A stretch of 64,000 bases of DNA from Microcystis panniformis FACHB-1757 (GCF_001264245.1 NZ_CP011339.1:4154001-4218000), one strand, 5' to 3'; positions 26,936 to 37,772 are shown, counted from the stretch's first letter. The notes: generated by a model from the sequence alone, not told the origin. Numbers and translations are program-made.

Positions 26936-29010
26936 CCCACATTCCGCACCCTCAACTGTCACATAAGCTGTCCCCCTCCAGAGACTTGAGTAAAAATACT
27001 TATCTGGTGAAGGTTTTCTCGGTGGCCGTTAGGGGGATATTGAGACCCCTAATTATGAAAAAATAGGAATTGTTGGAAAACTTAGGCAGTGGGCTGTTCG
27101 ACCATGAATCAATCAACAGAAATTGAAGTCAAAAATCTAGACCATCTGGGATTAGTAGCCGGAATTATCGATGAAATAGGAATCGTTGAAATTATCAACG
27201 AACAAGTCTCAATTGAGCGAGGAGAAATTGTCACAGCGGGGCAAGTCGTGAAAGCAATTATCCTGAACGGATTGGGATTTGTCTCCCGGGCCTTGTATTT
27301 ATTTCCTCAATTTTTTGAAGATAAAGCAACCGAACATCTGCTGGGAGAAGGCATCGAAGCAAAACACCTGAATGATGATAAAATTGGTCGAGTGATGGAC
27401 AAACTTTATCAACTGGATGTTTCGGGGATTTTCCTACTCATTAGTTTAGCAGCCGTGAAAAAATTTGGTGTAGCAACCGAGAACTCCCATTTAGATTCGA
27501 CTTCTCTATCAGTAGAAGGAGAATATAACAAGGAATACCCAACAGTAGAAATCCTGAAATCAGGAGCAGTGGGAGAAGAAATTGAAACCAGACAACAGCC
27601 AATAAAAATTACCCACGGATACTCCCGCGACCGACGACCTGACTTAAAACAATTTATGATTGACTTAATCGTAAGTGGGGATGGAGATGTACCTTTATTG
27701 CTGAAAGTAGGGGACGGAAATGAAGCAGACAAAGCGGTTTTTGGTCAAATCGCCCGAGAATTTCAAAAACAAGTTGACTTTGACAGTTTAATAGTCGGCG
27801 ATAGCGCCCTCTATAGCAAAGAGAATTTAAAACTAATGAAAGAAATGCGTTGGTTGTCTCGAGTCCCCTTCAGCATTAAAGAGGCTCAAGAGTTAGTCGA
27901 TAGCATCTCAGAAAAAGAGTTAACCGATGCAGAAATACCGGGTTATTCCTGGCGGGAAACAAGCTCTAACTATGGGGGAATAGAACAAAGATGGTTGCTA
28001 GTTGAAAGTCAAGCTAGACAAGAATCAGACTTGAAAAAATTAGAGAAAAAAATCGAGCAGGAAAAGAATTCTGCCCAAGAAAAAATCCGGCAACTATCCC
28101 GAAGAGAATTTGAGAATAGAGCGGTGGCGTTGGCGATAGCCAAAGGATTATCTGACTCCTTAAAATATCATCAGTTAACGGAGATTAAAGTCAATCTCAT
28201 TCCGCCTGAGACGAGAGCAGTCAAAACTCAAATCAAAAGACGATTTACCCTCTCAAAGCTATCAAGTTCAAGCCGAATTAGAGTTGAATTTGCCAGCGAT
28301 TGAGAGGCTAAAGAAACGAGCAGGACGATTCATTTTAGCAACTAACGATTTGGAGAAAAAACGATTAAGCAGTGAGGATATACTCAAAAAATATAAGGGG
28401 CAACAAGCTCCAGAAAGAGGATTTTCTTTTCTCAAAGACCCCGGCTTTTTTGCCCACAGTGTCTTTCTCAAATCTCCCCATAGAATCGAGGTCATGGCCC
28501 TGCTCACGTTGCTCGTGCCTGTTGGTTTATACTATTGGCCAAAGACAACTTCGCCTGAATTTAAAACAGCAGGAGACGGGACTGAAAAATCAGTTGGGTA
28601 AGTTAACTGACCGACCAACATTACGCTGGATATTTCAGAACTTTCAAGGGATTCATCTCCTACGTATTCAAGACAATCAAAAGATTAGCAACTTAACGGA
28701 TGAGAGGCGCAACATTTTGAGATTTTTTCCCAAACCTTGCCAGGAATATTATCTCTTATCTTGACCAGATGGATTGACTTCCAGGGGTGACAAAACAAAG
28801 CGAGCAACTGGAACATCTCCCCCTAGATGTTAAGTCTGATTGCCTAGTCATTCTCAATAAGCACTGTTTATTGCGAATGACTGGGGGAACCCTGGAATTT
28901 TCGGCTTAGTTGCCGGCAGCTTGCCGCCAACTCACTCCTCTAGATAAGTATTTTGACTCAGGCATCTTCCTCTTTTGAGACGTTGTGACACTTAGGGTGC
29001 GGAATGTGGG
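26936..29010 (+). mobile_element. IS1634-like element, copy 1
   Basis: 2075 bp with 17-bp perfect ends CCCACATTCCGCACCCT and complement. The left flank is AAGTAG (26930-26935) but the right flank is unrelated; the matching AAGTAG is beside copy 2 (31326-31331, inverted). The internal region is identical in reading to copy 2. Confidence 0.9.
27104..28764 (+). pseudogene. IS1634-like transposase, copy 1, two frameshifts
   Basis: Frame 1 (to 28303) has MNQSTEIEVKNLDHLGLVAG (DUF4277-type N-terminus), the DDE aspartates in SHLDSTSLSVEG and LIVGDSALYS; frame 2 (28284-28601) has KKRAGRFILATNDL and APERGFSFLKDP with the catalytic E-R-G region; frame 3 (from ~28510) has LVYTIGQRQLR. Two shifts separate them. 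Copy 2 shows the same frames, so the lesions predate duplication or reflect unusual recoding. Confidence 0.85.
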
Positions 29011-29097
29011 TTAAAAGCCTCTATTTCGTTCCAAGACACGATTAAGAGTGGCTTTTAGGCTAAGTATAATTACTCATCGCGTAAGTGAGATGCTCCC
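29011..29097. mobile_element. Partial 182-bp-type MITE
   Basis: AAAAGCCTCTATTTCG through GTGAGATGCTCCC matches 42887-42973 of the complete copy. Its outer end abuts the reverse transcriptase codons for PQGGVI. The other half is missing at the IS1634 boundary. Confidence 0.8.
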
Positions 29098-29255
29098 GAT
29101 TACACCTCCCTGTGGTGTGCCTTCATTGGTAGGGAATAGGTTTTTTCCATCCATGACTCCACTCTTTAGCCATGCTTTGATTTGTTGTCTTAGCTTGGGG
29201 TAAGTTTGAAGTTTTGTCAGTAGTTTCTGGTGGTTTATTTGATCAAAGCATTTAC

Positions 29256-30677
29256 GGCTCTTCGGGAATTGTTATGCAAATAATTAACTTAAAATAAAAT
29301 TCGATGAGAGTACCTAGTCTCAAAAATAGCTGACATCCATACAGGGAGACACTTACGGCACAAACAGGTTAATACCAAAAGATAGACAATTGAGTTAAGA
29401 TTTGATATAATAGCCAAAAACGAGATTATTTTACTTATGATACTTGACAAATTTTTGAACCTACAAGGAACCTGTATTCAAGGCTATCGACACCTAGAAA
29501 ATATCGGTATAGTTTTCCAAATCGAATCGAAAAATAAAAAAGCAGTCTGTCCTCGTTGTGGGTTAGAGAGCGATAAACTACACCAAAATCATCGACATTT
29601 AGTCAAAGATTTACCGCTCTCAGGTCAACCAGTGTACCTACAAGTTAATCGTCGTCAATTTAAGTGCGGTAATTGTCAGAAACCCTTTAGCGAAGAGTTA
29701 GATTTTGTCGCCAAGAAACGAACCTATACGAAAAGACTAGCCGAGAATATACTCGAACAATTAAAATCAGGAGATATTTTAAATTTTAGCCGAAGAAATG
29801 ACGTAACGGAAGAAGAGATTCAAAGAATGATAGAGGACATAGCTGAAGAAATTACAGAGACAGACCTATCGAAATTAAAAAGACTAGGAATTGACGAAAT
29901 CGCTCTAGTCAAAGGACAAAAAAATTACTGTGCAGTTTTAGTAAATTTAGATACGGGAAAACTAATAGCTATTCTAGAGAAGCGAACACAAGAAGAATTG
30001 AGGGAAACGCTTACAGGGTGGGGAAAAGAGGTGTTAGAGCAAATTGAAGAAGTCAGCATAGACCTTTGGTTGCCCTATAAAAATTTAGTGAAAGAATTGA
30101 TGCCATCGGCCGAGGTAGTCGCCGATAGATTCCATGTAATGAAACAAATTAATCAAGAGTTAGACGAACAGAGAAAAGCAGAAAAAAGAGCGGTAGAAGC
30201 GCAGAAAAATAAAAAACAGAAAGCGGAAAAAGAAGCGAAGCTAGAAGTTTTAAAGCGAAGTAAATATAGTCTGTTAAAAAATGAAGAAGATTTAACGGAA
30301 ACTCAAAAAATCAAACTAGAAGCTATCAAAGAAAAATTCCCAAATTTGAAAAAGATGCACGAGTTAAAGGAAGAATTTAGAAAGATTTATGAAACCTCAG
30401 AGAATTCGACAGAGGGAATGCTATCCATCTCGGAATGGTTGGCAAAATCCGCCAGTGTTTTTACCAAGAGTTGTCAAACAATCCGAAACTGGTTTGGAGA
30501 AATAATTAGTTATTTCGAGCGAAGGACAACGAATGGGGTGGTCGAGGGAATCAACAATAAACTGAAACTAATAAAACGGAGAGCCTATGGCTTGAGAAAC
30601 TTTCGTAATTTTTGGGTTAGAAGTATGTTATCTTGGCATCTTGTATGTTGATTTAGCATAAAGGGTAACGAAGAGCC
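29256..30677 (+). mobile_element. ISL3-family element 1 (1422 bp)
   Basis: Ends GGCTCTTCGGGAATTG and GGGTAACGAAGAGCC, 8-bp duplication GCATTTAC (29248-29255, 30678-30685). Inserted in the intron 1 reverse transcriptase. Confidence 0.95.
29437..30651 (+). CDS. ISL3-family transposase 1
   Basis: 404 residues, intact. An N-terminal zinc-binding region (CPRCGLES and CGNCQKPF) is followed by a DDE core with KRLGIDEIALVKGQ and EVVADRFHVMKQINQ, a long charged helical insertion, and TNGVVEGINNKLKLIKRRAYG near the C-terminus carrying the glutamate. It probably mobilises both its own copies and the related MITEs. Confidence 0.92.
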   Translation: MILDKFLNLQGTCIQGYRHLENIGIVFQIESKNKKAVCPRCGLESDKLHQNHRHLVKDLPLSGQPVYLQVNRRQFKCGNCQKPFSEELDFVAKKRTYTKRLAENILEQLKSGDILNFSRRNDVTEEEIQRMIEDIAEEITETDLSKLKRLGIDEIALVKGQKNYCAVLVNLDTGKLIAILEKRTQEELRETLTGWGKEVLEQIEEVSIDLWLPYKNLVKELMPSAEVVADRFHVMKQINQELDEQRKAEKRAVEAQKNKKQKAEKEAKLEVLKRSKYSLLKNEEDLTETQKIKLEAIKEKFPNLKKMHELKEEFRKIYETSENSTEGMLSISEWLAKSASVFTKSCQTIRNWFGEIISYFERRTTNGVVEGINNKLKLIKRRAYGLRNFRNFWVRSMLSWHLVC

Positions 30678-31239
30678 GCATTTACTTATGTCCGCATCTA
30701 GCACATATTTGGGCTTTTTGTTGATGCTTATGTAGATTGCTCCGATTGCGTCATGGGCTGAACGTGCTGGTCTAAATCCATAACTGTTAGGTTCAAATTT
30801 TGCTTCCCATTCGGGTTCTAATGCCAGTTTTACTAAGGCTTGTAATGCCCGTTCGTACATGGTGGGAATCCCTAGAGGTCGCTTTTCATCCGTATTGGGT
30901 TTTGGTATCCATACTCTACGAGTTGGTTTTGATTTATTGCCAAGTTTTAGATGATTGACAAGTGCCATTCTTTGTTTGGGTGTTAAGGATTTTATCCCAT
31001 CTACCCCGGCGGTTTTCTTGCCTTGATTATCTTGGCTAACCCGTCTGACGGCTATCAGTTTGGCGTACCAGCTTTTTAGGAGTAGCCTTTGTAATTTGTG
31101 GACTAATTTGACATCACCCCGTTGACTGGCTTTGAATATTCTTTTTGATAACTTAAAAACACATCTTTCAGCTTTTCGCCAGTTGATGTCCTTCCATTCA
31201 TACATCGGTTTTGTTGCCGTGTTCATAACTTTTTCATTA

Positions 31240-31330
31240 AGTACCTAGGCAAAATTATTTACACATGACGATCATTGCCCCGTAAGGGTTTTAGCTCGAT
31301 CGGGCAGGTAATTAATTTTGCATGACTACT
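31240..31330. mobile_element. IS630-derived MITE (91 bp), copy 1
   Basis: AGTACCTAGGCAAAATTATT to TTTTGCATGACTACT between TA dinucleotides. The ends are those of the IS630 element at 39224-40307. IS1634 copy 2 abuts it at 31332, where the MITE's outer sequence CTACTT is the target duplication partner of copy 1. Confidence 0.9.
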
Positions 31331-31531
31331 TCCCACATTCCGCACCCTAAGTGTCACAACGTCTCAAAAGAGGAAGATGCCTGAGTCAAAATACTTATCT
31401 AGAGGAGTGAGTTGGCGGCAAGCTGCCGGCAACTAAGCCGAAAATTCCAGGGTTCCCCCAGTCATTCGCAATAAACAGTGCTTATTGAGAATGACTAGGC
31501 AATCAGACTTAACATCTAGGGGGAGATGTTC

Positions 31532-31664
31532 GGCTCTTCTCGACTTTGTGTGATAATTTTTGCTTATGGAATCGTGAAATGCTTATCGGGCAACACTTTT
31601 AGGACTATTTTGTCGAAGAAACTATCAGTATAGACCTCGTTTCCACACAGAAACCAGAAGAGCC
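31532..31664. mobile_element. 133-bp MITE, 7-bp target duplication
   Basis: Ends GGCTCTTCT and AGAAGAGCC, duplication GATGTTC (31525-31531, 31665-31671). The uninterrupted target exists in IS1634 copy 1 near 28810-28820, so it inserted after IS1634 duplicated. Confidence 0.95.
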
Positions 31665-31717
31665 GATGTTCCAGTTGCTCGCTTTGTTTTGTCACCCCTG
31701 GAAGTCAATCCATCTGG

Positions 31718-33378
31718 TCAAGATAAGAGATAATATTCCTGGCAAGGTTTGGGAAAAAATCTCAAAATGTTGCGCCTCTCATCCGTTAAGTTGCTAATCT
31801 TTTGATTGTCTTGAATACGTAGGAGATGAATCCCTTGAAAGTTCTGAAATATCCAGCGTAATGTTGGTCGGTCAGTTAACTTACCCAACTGATTTTTCAG
31901 TCCCGTCTCCTGCTGTTTTAAATTCAGGCGAAGTTGTCTTTGGCCAATAGTATAAACCAACAGGCACGAGCAACGTGAGCAGGGCCATGACCTCGATTCT
32001 ATGGGGAGATTTGAGAAAGACACTGTGGGCAAAAAAGCCGGGGTCTTTGAGAAAAGAAAATCCTCTTTCTGGAGCTTGTTGCCCCTTATATTTTTTGAGT
32101 ATATCCTCACTGCTTAATCGTTTTTTCTCCAAATCGTTAGTTGCTAAAATGAATCGTCCTGCTCGTTTCTTTAGCCTCTCAATCGCTGGCAAATTCAACT
32201 CTAATTCGGCTTGAACTTGATAGCTTTGAGAGGGTAAATCGTCTTTTGATTTGAGTTTTGACTGCTCTCGTCTCAGGCGGAATGAGATTGACTTTAATCT
32301 CCGTTAACTGATGATATTTTAAGGAGTCAGATAATCCTTTGGCTATCGCCAACGCCACCGCTCTATTCTCAAATTCTCTTCGGGATAGTTGCCGGATTTT
32401 TTCTTGGGCAGAATTCTTTTCCTGCTCGATTTTTTTCTCTAATTTTTTCAAGTCTGATTCTTGTCTAGCTTGACTTTCAACTAGCAACCATCTTTGTTCT
32501 ATTCCCCCATAGTTAGAGCTTGTTTCCCGCCAGGAATAACCCGGTATTTCTGCATCGGTTAACTCTTTTTCTGAGATGCTATCGACTAACTCTTGAGCCT
32601 CTTTAATGCTGAAGGGGACTCGAGACAACCAACGCATTTCTTTCATTAGTTTTAAATTCTCTTTGCTATAGAGGGCGCTATCGCCGACTATTAAACTGTC
32701 AAAGTCAACTTGTTTTTGAAATTCTCGGGCGATTTGACCAAAAACCGCTTTGTCTGCTTCATTTCCGTCCCCTACTTTCAGCAATAAAGGTACATCTCCA
32801 TCCCCACTTACGATTAAGTCAATCATAAATTGTTTTAAGTCAGGTCGTCGGTCGCGGGAGTATCCGTGGGTAATTTTTATTGGCTGTTGTCTGGTTTCAA
32901 TTTCTTCTCCCACTGCTCCTGATTTCAGGATTTCTACTGTTGGGTATTCCTTGTTATATTCTCCTTCTACTGATAGAGAAGTCGAATCTAAATGGGAGTT
33001 CTCGGTTGCTACACCAAATTTTTTCACGGCTGCTAAACTAATGAGTAGGAAAATCCCCGAAACATCCAGTTGATAAAGTTTGTCCATCACTCGACCAATT
33101 TTATCATCATTCAGGTGTTTTGCTTCGATGCCTTCTCCCAGCAGATGTTCGGTTGCTTTATCTTCAAAAAATTGAGGAAATAAATACAAGGCCCGGGAGA
33201 CAAATCCCAATCCGTTCAGGATAATTGCTTTCACGACTTGCCCCGCTGTGACAATTTCTCCTCGCTCAATTGAGACTTGTTCGTTGATAATTTCAACGAT
33301 TCCTATTTCATCGATAATTCCGGCTACTAATCCCAGATGGTCTAGATTTTTGACTTCAATTTCTGTTGATTGATTCAT
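31718..33378 (-). pseudogene. IS1634-like transposase, copy 2, same frameshifts
   Basis: Identical frame structure to copy 1 (33378 to 32179, then 32198-31881, then to 31718), with the MNQSTEIEVKNLDHLGLVAG start and two shifts at corresponding places. Confidence 0.85.
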
Positions 33379-33551
33379 GGTCGAACAGCCCACTGCCTAA
33401 GTTTTCCAACAATTCCTATTTTTTCATAATTAGGGGTCTCAATATCCCCCTAACGGCCACCGAGAAAACCTTCACCAGATAAGTATTTTTACTCAAGTCT
33501 CTGGAGGGGGACAGCTTATGTGACAGTTGAGGGTGCGGAATGTGGGCTTTA

Positions 33552-33642
33552 AGTAGTCATGCAAAATTAATTACCTGCCCGATCGAGCTAAAACCCTTAC
33601 GGGGCAATGATCGTCATGTGTAAATAATTTTGCCTAGGTACT
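33552..33642. mobile_element. IS630-derived MITE (91 bp), copy 2
   Basis: AGTAGTCATGCAAAATTAAT to TTTTGCCTAGGTACT with flanking TA (33550-33551, 33643-33644); inverted relative to copy 1. It sits exactly at the start of the C-terminal reverse transcriptase fragment. Confidence 0.9.
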
Positions 33643-34809
33643 TACTAGCTAACATAGCCTTACACGGCATGGAAGAAAGAGTTAAGCAATATGCAAGAAC
33701 TCTGAAAGGCAATAAATCCAAAAATGAACAAGCCTTAACCCTAATCAGATATGCAGATGATTTTGTTATCCTGCACGAAGATTGGCTCTTCTGGTTTCTG
33801 TGTGGAAACGAGGTCTATACCGATAGAATATCCGCAAAATAGTCCTAAAAGTTTTGCCCAATAAGCACTTCAGGGTTCCATAAGCAAAAATTATCACACA
33901 AAGTCGAGAAGAGCCGAAGATTTAAAGGTAATAAAGGAATGTCAGGAAATCATTGAACAATGGTTAGCAGAAATGGGGCTAGAACTGAAGCCTAGTAAAA
34001 CAAGAATATCCCATACTCTTGAAACTTATGATGATTACGTTGGACTTGATTTTCTCGGATTCAACATCAGGCAACACCAAGTCGGAAAACATCACGGGGC
34101 AAAAAGTAGTAAAGGAGTCAAACTAGGTTTTAAAAACCTAATCAAGCCTAGTGCTGAAAAAGTCAAGTCCCATCTAAAGAAATTGGGAGAAGTAGTAAAT
34201 AGTCAGAAGTCATCCCCACAGGATGCCTTAATCAAACGACTCAATCCAATCATTAGAGGATGGAGCAATTACTATTCATCAGTAGTAAGCTCAAAAACAT
34301 TCACAGATTGTGATTACCACTTCTTTGAAAAACTCAAAAGATGGGCATACAGACGACACCCAATGAAAAACAAAACTTGGATAATGCGTAAATATTGGCA
34401 TACTGAGGGAAAAGATAATTGGGTATTCAGCACAAGAGAAGGTAAAAACCCCTTCAAACTGGCAAGACACCTAGATACAAAAATCGTAAGATACGTCAAG
34501 GTGAAAGGGGATAAAAGTCCCTATGATGGGGATTTAATATATTGGAGTAGTCGAATGGGTAAACACCCAGAAATGCCACCAGAAAAAGCTGTATTACTCA
34601 AAAGACAGCAAGGACGCTGTGCATATTGTGGACTATATTTCCAAGATGGAGACATACTCGAAACCGACCACATTATCCCTAAATCAAAAGGGGGTAAAAA
34701 CAATCGAGATAATAAACAGTTACTCCATCGACATTGCCACGATTCTAAAACTGCATTAGATAAAACTGGTACTCATGACAAAGAGCCATTGGAGAGAGGA
34801 GCGGTGTGA
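33643..34809 (+). pseudogene. ltrA: Group II intron 1 reverse transcriptase, C-terminal part
   Basis: Resumes LLANIALHGMEERVKQYART, reaches the catalytic RYADDFVILHED, is cut by a 132-bp MITE (33784-33915), and continues DLKVIKECQEIIEQWLAEMG, the maturase X domain (RLNPIIRGWSNYYSSV) and an HNH endonuclease domain (CAYCGLYFQDGDILETDHII, then KSKGGKNNRDN, HRHCHD) to the stop at 34807-34809 inside domain V. About four codons (SP of LSPLLAN) are missing at the junction with the other half. Confidence 0.9.
33784..33915. mobile_element. 132-bp MITE, 7-bp target duplication
   Basis: GGCTCTTCTGGTTTCTG to GTCGAGAAGAGCC; duplication GAAGATT (33777-33783, 33916-33922). Nearly identical to 56980-57111. 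Confidence 0.95.
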
Positions 34810-34874
34810 GGTGAAAGTCTCACGCACCGTTTTGAAGCCGAGCCAGAATGGTGACATATCTGGCTTAGGGCAAC
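34799..34874 (+). ncRNA. Group II intron 1 domains V-VI
   Basis: Domain V: GAGCGGTGTGAGG, GAAA-type loop, then CTCACGCACCGTTT (34 nt). Domain VI (GCCGAGCCAGA...TCTGGCTTAGGGC) ends at AC, 34874, immediately before tnpB exon 2. Confidence 0.85.
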
Positions 34875-35148
34875 CGACCAGTGAGCAATCCGTTTTGCTT
34901 GCCAAGTCGTTTGGCTGTGCTAGATGGTTTTACAATTACGCTCTCAACTTAACATCCGAAACTTACAAGCAAACTGGAAAAGGATTAAGCAGAAACGAAA
35001 TAATTAAGCTGCTGCCTTCCTTAAAAAAAGAGTATGAGTGGTTAAGCGAAGTACCATCGCAGGTATTACAGCAAGCCGCTTTAAATCTTTCTAGTGCTTT
35101 CCTTAACTTTTTTGAAGGTAGAGCTAAATATCCTAACTTCAAGAAAAA

Positions 35149-36570
35149 GGCTCTTCGTTACCCTTTATGCTAAATCAACATACAAGATGCCAAGATAACA
35201 TACTTCTAACCCAAAAATTCCGAAAGTTTCTAAAGCCATAGCCTCTCCGTTTTATTAGTTTAAGTTTATTGTTGATTCCCTCGACCACCCCATTCGTTGT
35301 CCTTCGCTCGAAATAACTAATTATTTCTCCAAACCAGTTTCGGATTGTTTGACAACTCTTGGTAAAAACACTGGAGGATTTTGCCAACCATTCCGAGATG
35401 GATAGCAGTCCTTCTGTCGGATTCTCTGAGGTTTCATAAATCTTTCTAAATTCTTCCTTTAACTCGTGCATCTTTTTCAAATTTGGGAAATTTTCTTTGA
35501 TAGCTTCTAGTTTGATTTTTTGAGTTTCCGTTAAATCTTTTTCATTTTTTAACAAGCTATATTTACTTCGCTTTAAAACTTCTAGCTTCGCTTCTTTTTC
35601 CGCTTTCTGTTTTTTATTTTTCTGCGCTTCTACGGCTCTTTTTTCTGCTTTTCTTTGTTCGTCTAACTCTTGATTAATTTGTTTCATTACATGGAATCTA
35701 TCGGCGACTACCTCGGCCGATGGCATCAATTCTTTCACCAAATTTTTATAGGGCAACCAAAGGTCTATGCTGACTTCTTCAATTTGCTCTAACACCTCTT
35801 TTCCCCACCCTGTAAGCGTTTCCCTCAATTCTTCTTGTGTTCGCTTCTCTAGAATAGCTATTAGTTTTCCCGTATCTAAATTTACTAAAACCGCACAGTA
35901 ATTTTTTTGTCCTTTGACTAGAGCGATTTCGTCAATTCCTAGTCTTTTTAATTTCGATAGGTCTGTCTCTGTAATTTCTTCAGCTATGTCCTCTATCATT
36001 CTTTGAATCTCTTCTTCCGTTACGTCATTTCTTCGACTAACATTTAAAATATCTCCTTCTTTTAATTGTTCGAGTATATTCTCGGCTAGTCTTTTCGTAT
36101 AGGTTCGTTTCTTGGCGACAAAATCTAACTCTTCGCTAAAGGGTTTCTGACAATTATCGCACTTAAATTGACGACGATTAACCTGTAGGTACACTGGTTG
36201 TCCTGAGATTGGTAAATCTTTGACTAAATGTCGATGATTTTGGTGGAGTTTATCGCTCTCTAACCCACAACGAGGACAGGTTGCTTTTTGATTTTTCGAT
36301 TCGATTCGGCAAACTATACCGATATTTTCTAGGTGTAGATAGCCTTGAATACAGGTTCCTTTTAGGTTCAAAAATTTGTCAAGTATCATAAGTAAAATAA
36401 TCTCGTTTTTGGCTATTATATCAAATCTTAACTCAATTGTCTATCTTTTGGTATTAACCTGTTTGTGCCTTAAGTCCTTCCCTGTATGGATTTCAGCTAC
36501 TTTTGAGCGTAGGCGCTCTCATCGAATTTTATTTTAAGTTAATTATTTGCATAACAATTCCCGAAGAGCC
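35149..36570 (-). mobile_element. ISL3-family element 2 (1422 bp)
   Basis: Same ends and length as element 1, opposite orientation; 8-bp duplication AAGAAAAA (35141-35148, 36571-36578). Confidence 0.95.
35175..36389 (-). CDS. ISL3-family transposase 2
   Basis: 404 residues, intact, about 97% identical by eye to transposase 1 (for example CRIESKNQKATCPRCG versus FQIESKNKKAVCPRCG). Same DDE and zinc motifs. The pair are independent insertions, shown by different target duplications. Confidence 0.92.
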   Translation of the reverse strand: MILDKFLNLKGTCIQGYLHLENIGIVCRIESKNQKATCPRCGLESDKLHQNHRHLVKDLPISGQPVYLQVNRRQFKCDNCQKPFSEELDFVAKKRTYTKRLAENILEQLKEGDILNVSRRNDVTEEEIQRMIEDIAEEITETDLSKLKRLGIDEIALVKGQKNYCAVLVNLDTGKLIAILEKRTQEELRETLTGWGKEVLEQIEEVSIDLWLPYKNLVKELMPSAEVVADRFHVMKQINQELDEQRKAEKRAVEAQKNKKQKAEKEAKLEVLKRSKYSLLKNEKDLTETQKIKLEAIKENFPNLKKMHELKEEFRKIYETSENPTEGLLSISEWLAKSSSVFTKSCQTIRNWFGEIISYFERRTTNGVVEGINNKLKLIKRRGYGFRNFRNFWVRSMLSWHLVC

Positions 36571-37681
36571 AAGAAAAAGCAAAATAAACAGTCGATTAGA
36601 TTTCCTCAGCACTGTAAGTTAAAAGATGATGTTCTGGTATTGCCTAAAATTGGTGAAGTTCATTGCCAAGTCTCACGGCAACCAGAGGGAACCTTAAAGT
36701 CTGTTACGGTTTCAGTTAATCCATCGGGAGAATATTTCGCATCTTGTCTTTATGATGATGGTCAGGATTTACCCCAAAAATCATCAGAAGGAAAAGCTGT
36801 TGGGATAGACGTTGGACTAACCCATTTTGCTATTACATCAGATGGGACTAAACACGGGAATCCTAAATACTATCGTAAGTACGAACAAAGATTAGCGAGG
36901 AGACAAAAGAAACTAAGCCGCAAACAAAAAGGCTCTAACAACCGAAATAAAGCTAGAATTAAAGTTGCTAAAGTTCACTCTAAAATTGTTCGTTGTCGTG
37001 AAGATTTTCTACATAAGCTAAGTCGTAAATTAGTTGACGAAAACCAAGTCATAGTGGTAGAAAATCTGGCAGTTAGAAACATGGTCAAAAACCCAAAACT
37101 AGCAAAGTCACTCAGTGATGCTGGTTGGGGGCAATTCTGCACTATGTTGAAGTACAAGGCTGAATGGGATGGAAAAACCTACATCGAAGTAGATAGATTC
37201 TTTCCTAGTTCCAAGACCTGTAGTAACTGCTTAAACCGTGTTGATAGTTTGAGCTTAGATATTCGTAGCTGGCAATGCCCTAAATGGGTCGAAAACCACG
37301 ATAGGGACATCAACGCCGCTAAGAAGTGCGATTCGTTCAGTCGAAACCTAGAAATAGGGGGATGACTGGCCTCTGTTGAGTAACCCTAACTGGGTTGAGT
37401 ACGCACTTTAATCCTCAGCAGATGACAACTTCATAACCTTGTAAGTGAGGGCTAGTATCCTAGAAACCCCAAGTCTTACCTTCCAGACGCAGGAATGAAA
37501 GCAAACGCCCTTACGGTAGCGACTAGCCATCAATCCGTAAAGCAGGGAATCGAGCGGAAAAAGCGACTTATAGCCTAAATAAGTCAACCGTAAGCAAGTT
37601 CCTATGGATAACGAAAGTTAAGTCATCGTCCGAATTACCGTTACGGCGAAGCAGTGAAATAAGGCTGACACACTGCCAGTA

Positions 37682-37772
37682 AGTACCTAGGCAAAATTAT
37701 TTACACATGACGATCATTGCCCCGTAAGGGTTTTAGCTCGATCGGGCAGGTAATTAATTTTGCATGACTACT
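37682..37772. mobile_element. IS630-derived MITE (91 bp), copy 3
   Basis: Identical ends to copies 1 and 2, between TA at 37680-37681 and 37773-37774, in the 5' ribozyme part of intron 2. Confidence 0.92.

Larger units (their letters stand above)
29098..31226 (-). pseudogene. ltrA: Group II intron 1 reverse transcriptase, N-terminal part (inverted)
   Basis: Minus strand from ATG at 31226: MNTATKPMYEWKDINWRKAE, then SKPTRRVWIPKPNTDEKRPLG, EWEAKFEPNSYGFRPARSAHDAIG, VLDADISKC, where an ISL3 element is inserted (29256-30677). It resumes at 29255 with FDQINHQKLLTKLQTYPK and ends at NEGTPQGGVI. The rest of the protein is on the plus strand from 33643. Inverting the segment between the two IS1634 copies would put both halves in the same orientation. 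Confidence 0.9.
31332..33546 (-). mobile_element. IS1634-like element, copy 2, with internal MITE
   Basis: Same 17-bp ends and frames as copy 1 in inverted orientation; 140 bp longer because of the MITE at 31532-31664 plus its 7-bp duplication. Confidence 0.9.
24576..34874 (+). mobile_element. Group II intron 1 in tnpB, 10.3 kb with nested insertions
   Basis: Starts GTGCGACTCG (GUGYG consensus) at 24576 and ends in AC at 34874; removal joins tnpB codon 11 in frame. The 5' ribozyme part occupies ~24576-25038 and 26830-26929. Domain V is at 34799-34832 and domain VI follows. It encodes a split reverse transcriptase/maturase. It contains ISAzo13, two IS1634-like, ISL3 and MITE insertions plus an inversion, so splicing as a unit is doubtful. 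Confidence 0.9.
34875..37325 (+). pseudogene. tnpB: tnpB exon 2, interrupted by ISL3
   Basis: Continues exon 1 in frame: PTSEQSVLLAKSFGCARWFY ... YPNFKKK, then an ISL3 element (35149-36570), then KKQNKQSIRFPQHCKL and the RuvC-like nuclease: GIDVGLTHFAITSDG (first Asp), VVENLAVRNM (Glu), SSKTCSNC...CPKW zinc region and NHDRDINAAK (last Asp). The fourth zinc cysteine is Trp (CPKW in place of CPKC). The exon ends after AAG AA at intron 2. Confidence 0.92.

Noticed and set aside
34775..34874. Extended N-terminus of TnpB reaching back to 34775
   Set aside because: This stretch is group II intron domain V/VI; the real N-terminus is exon 1 at 24545.
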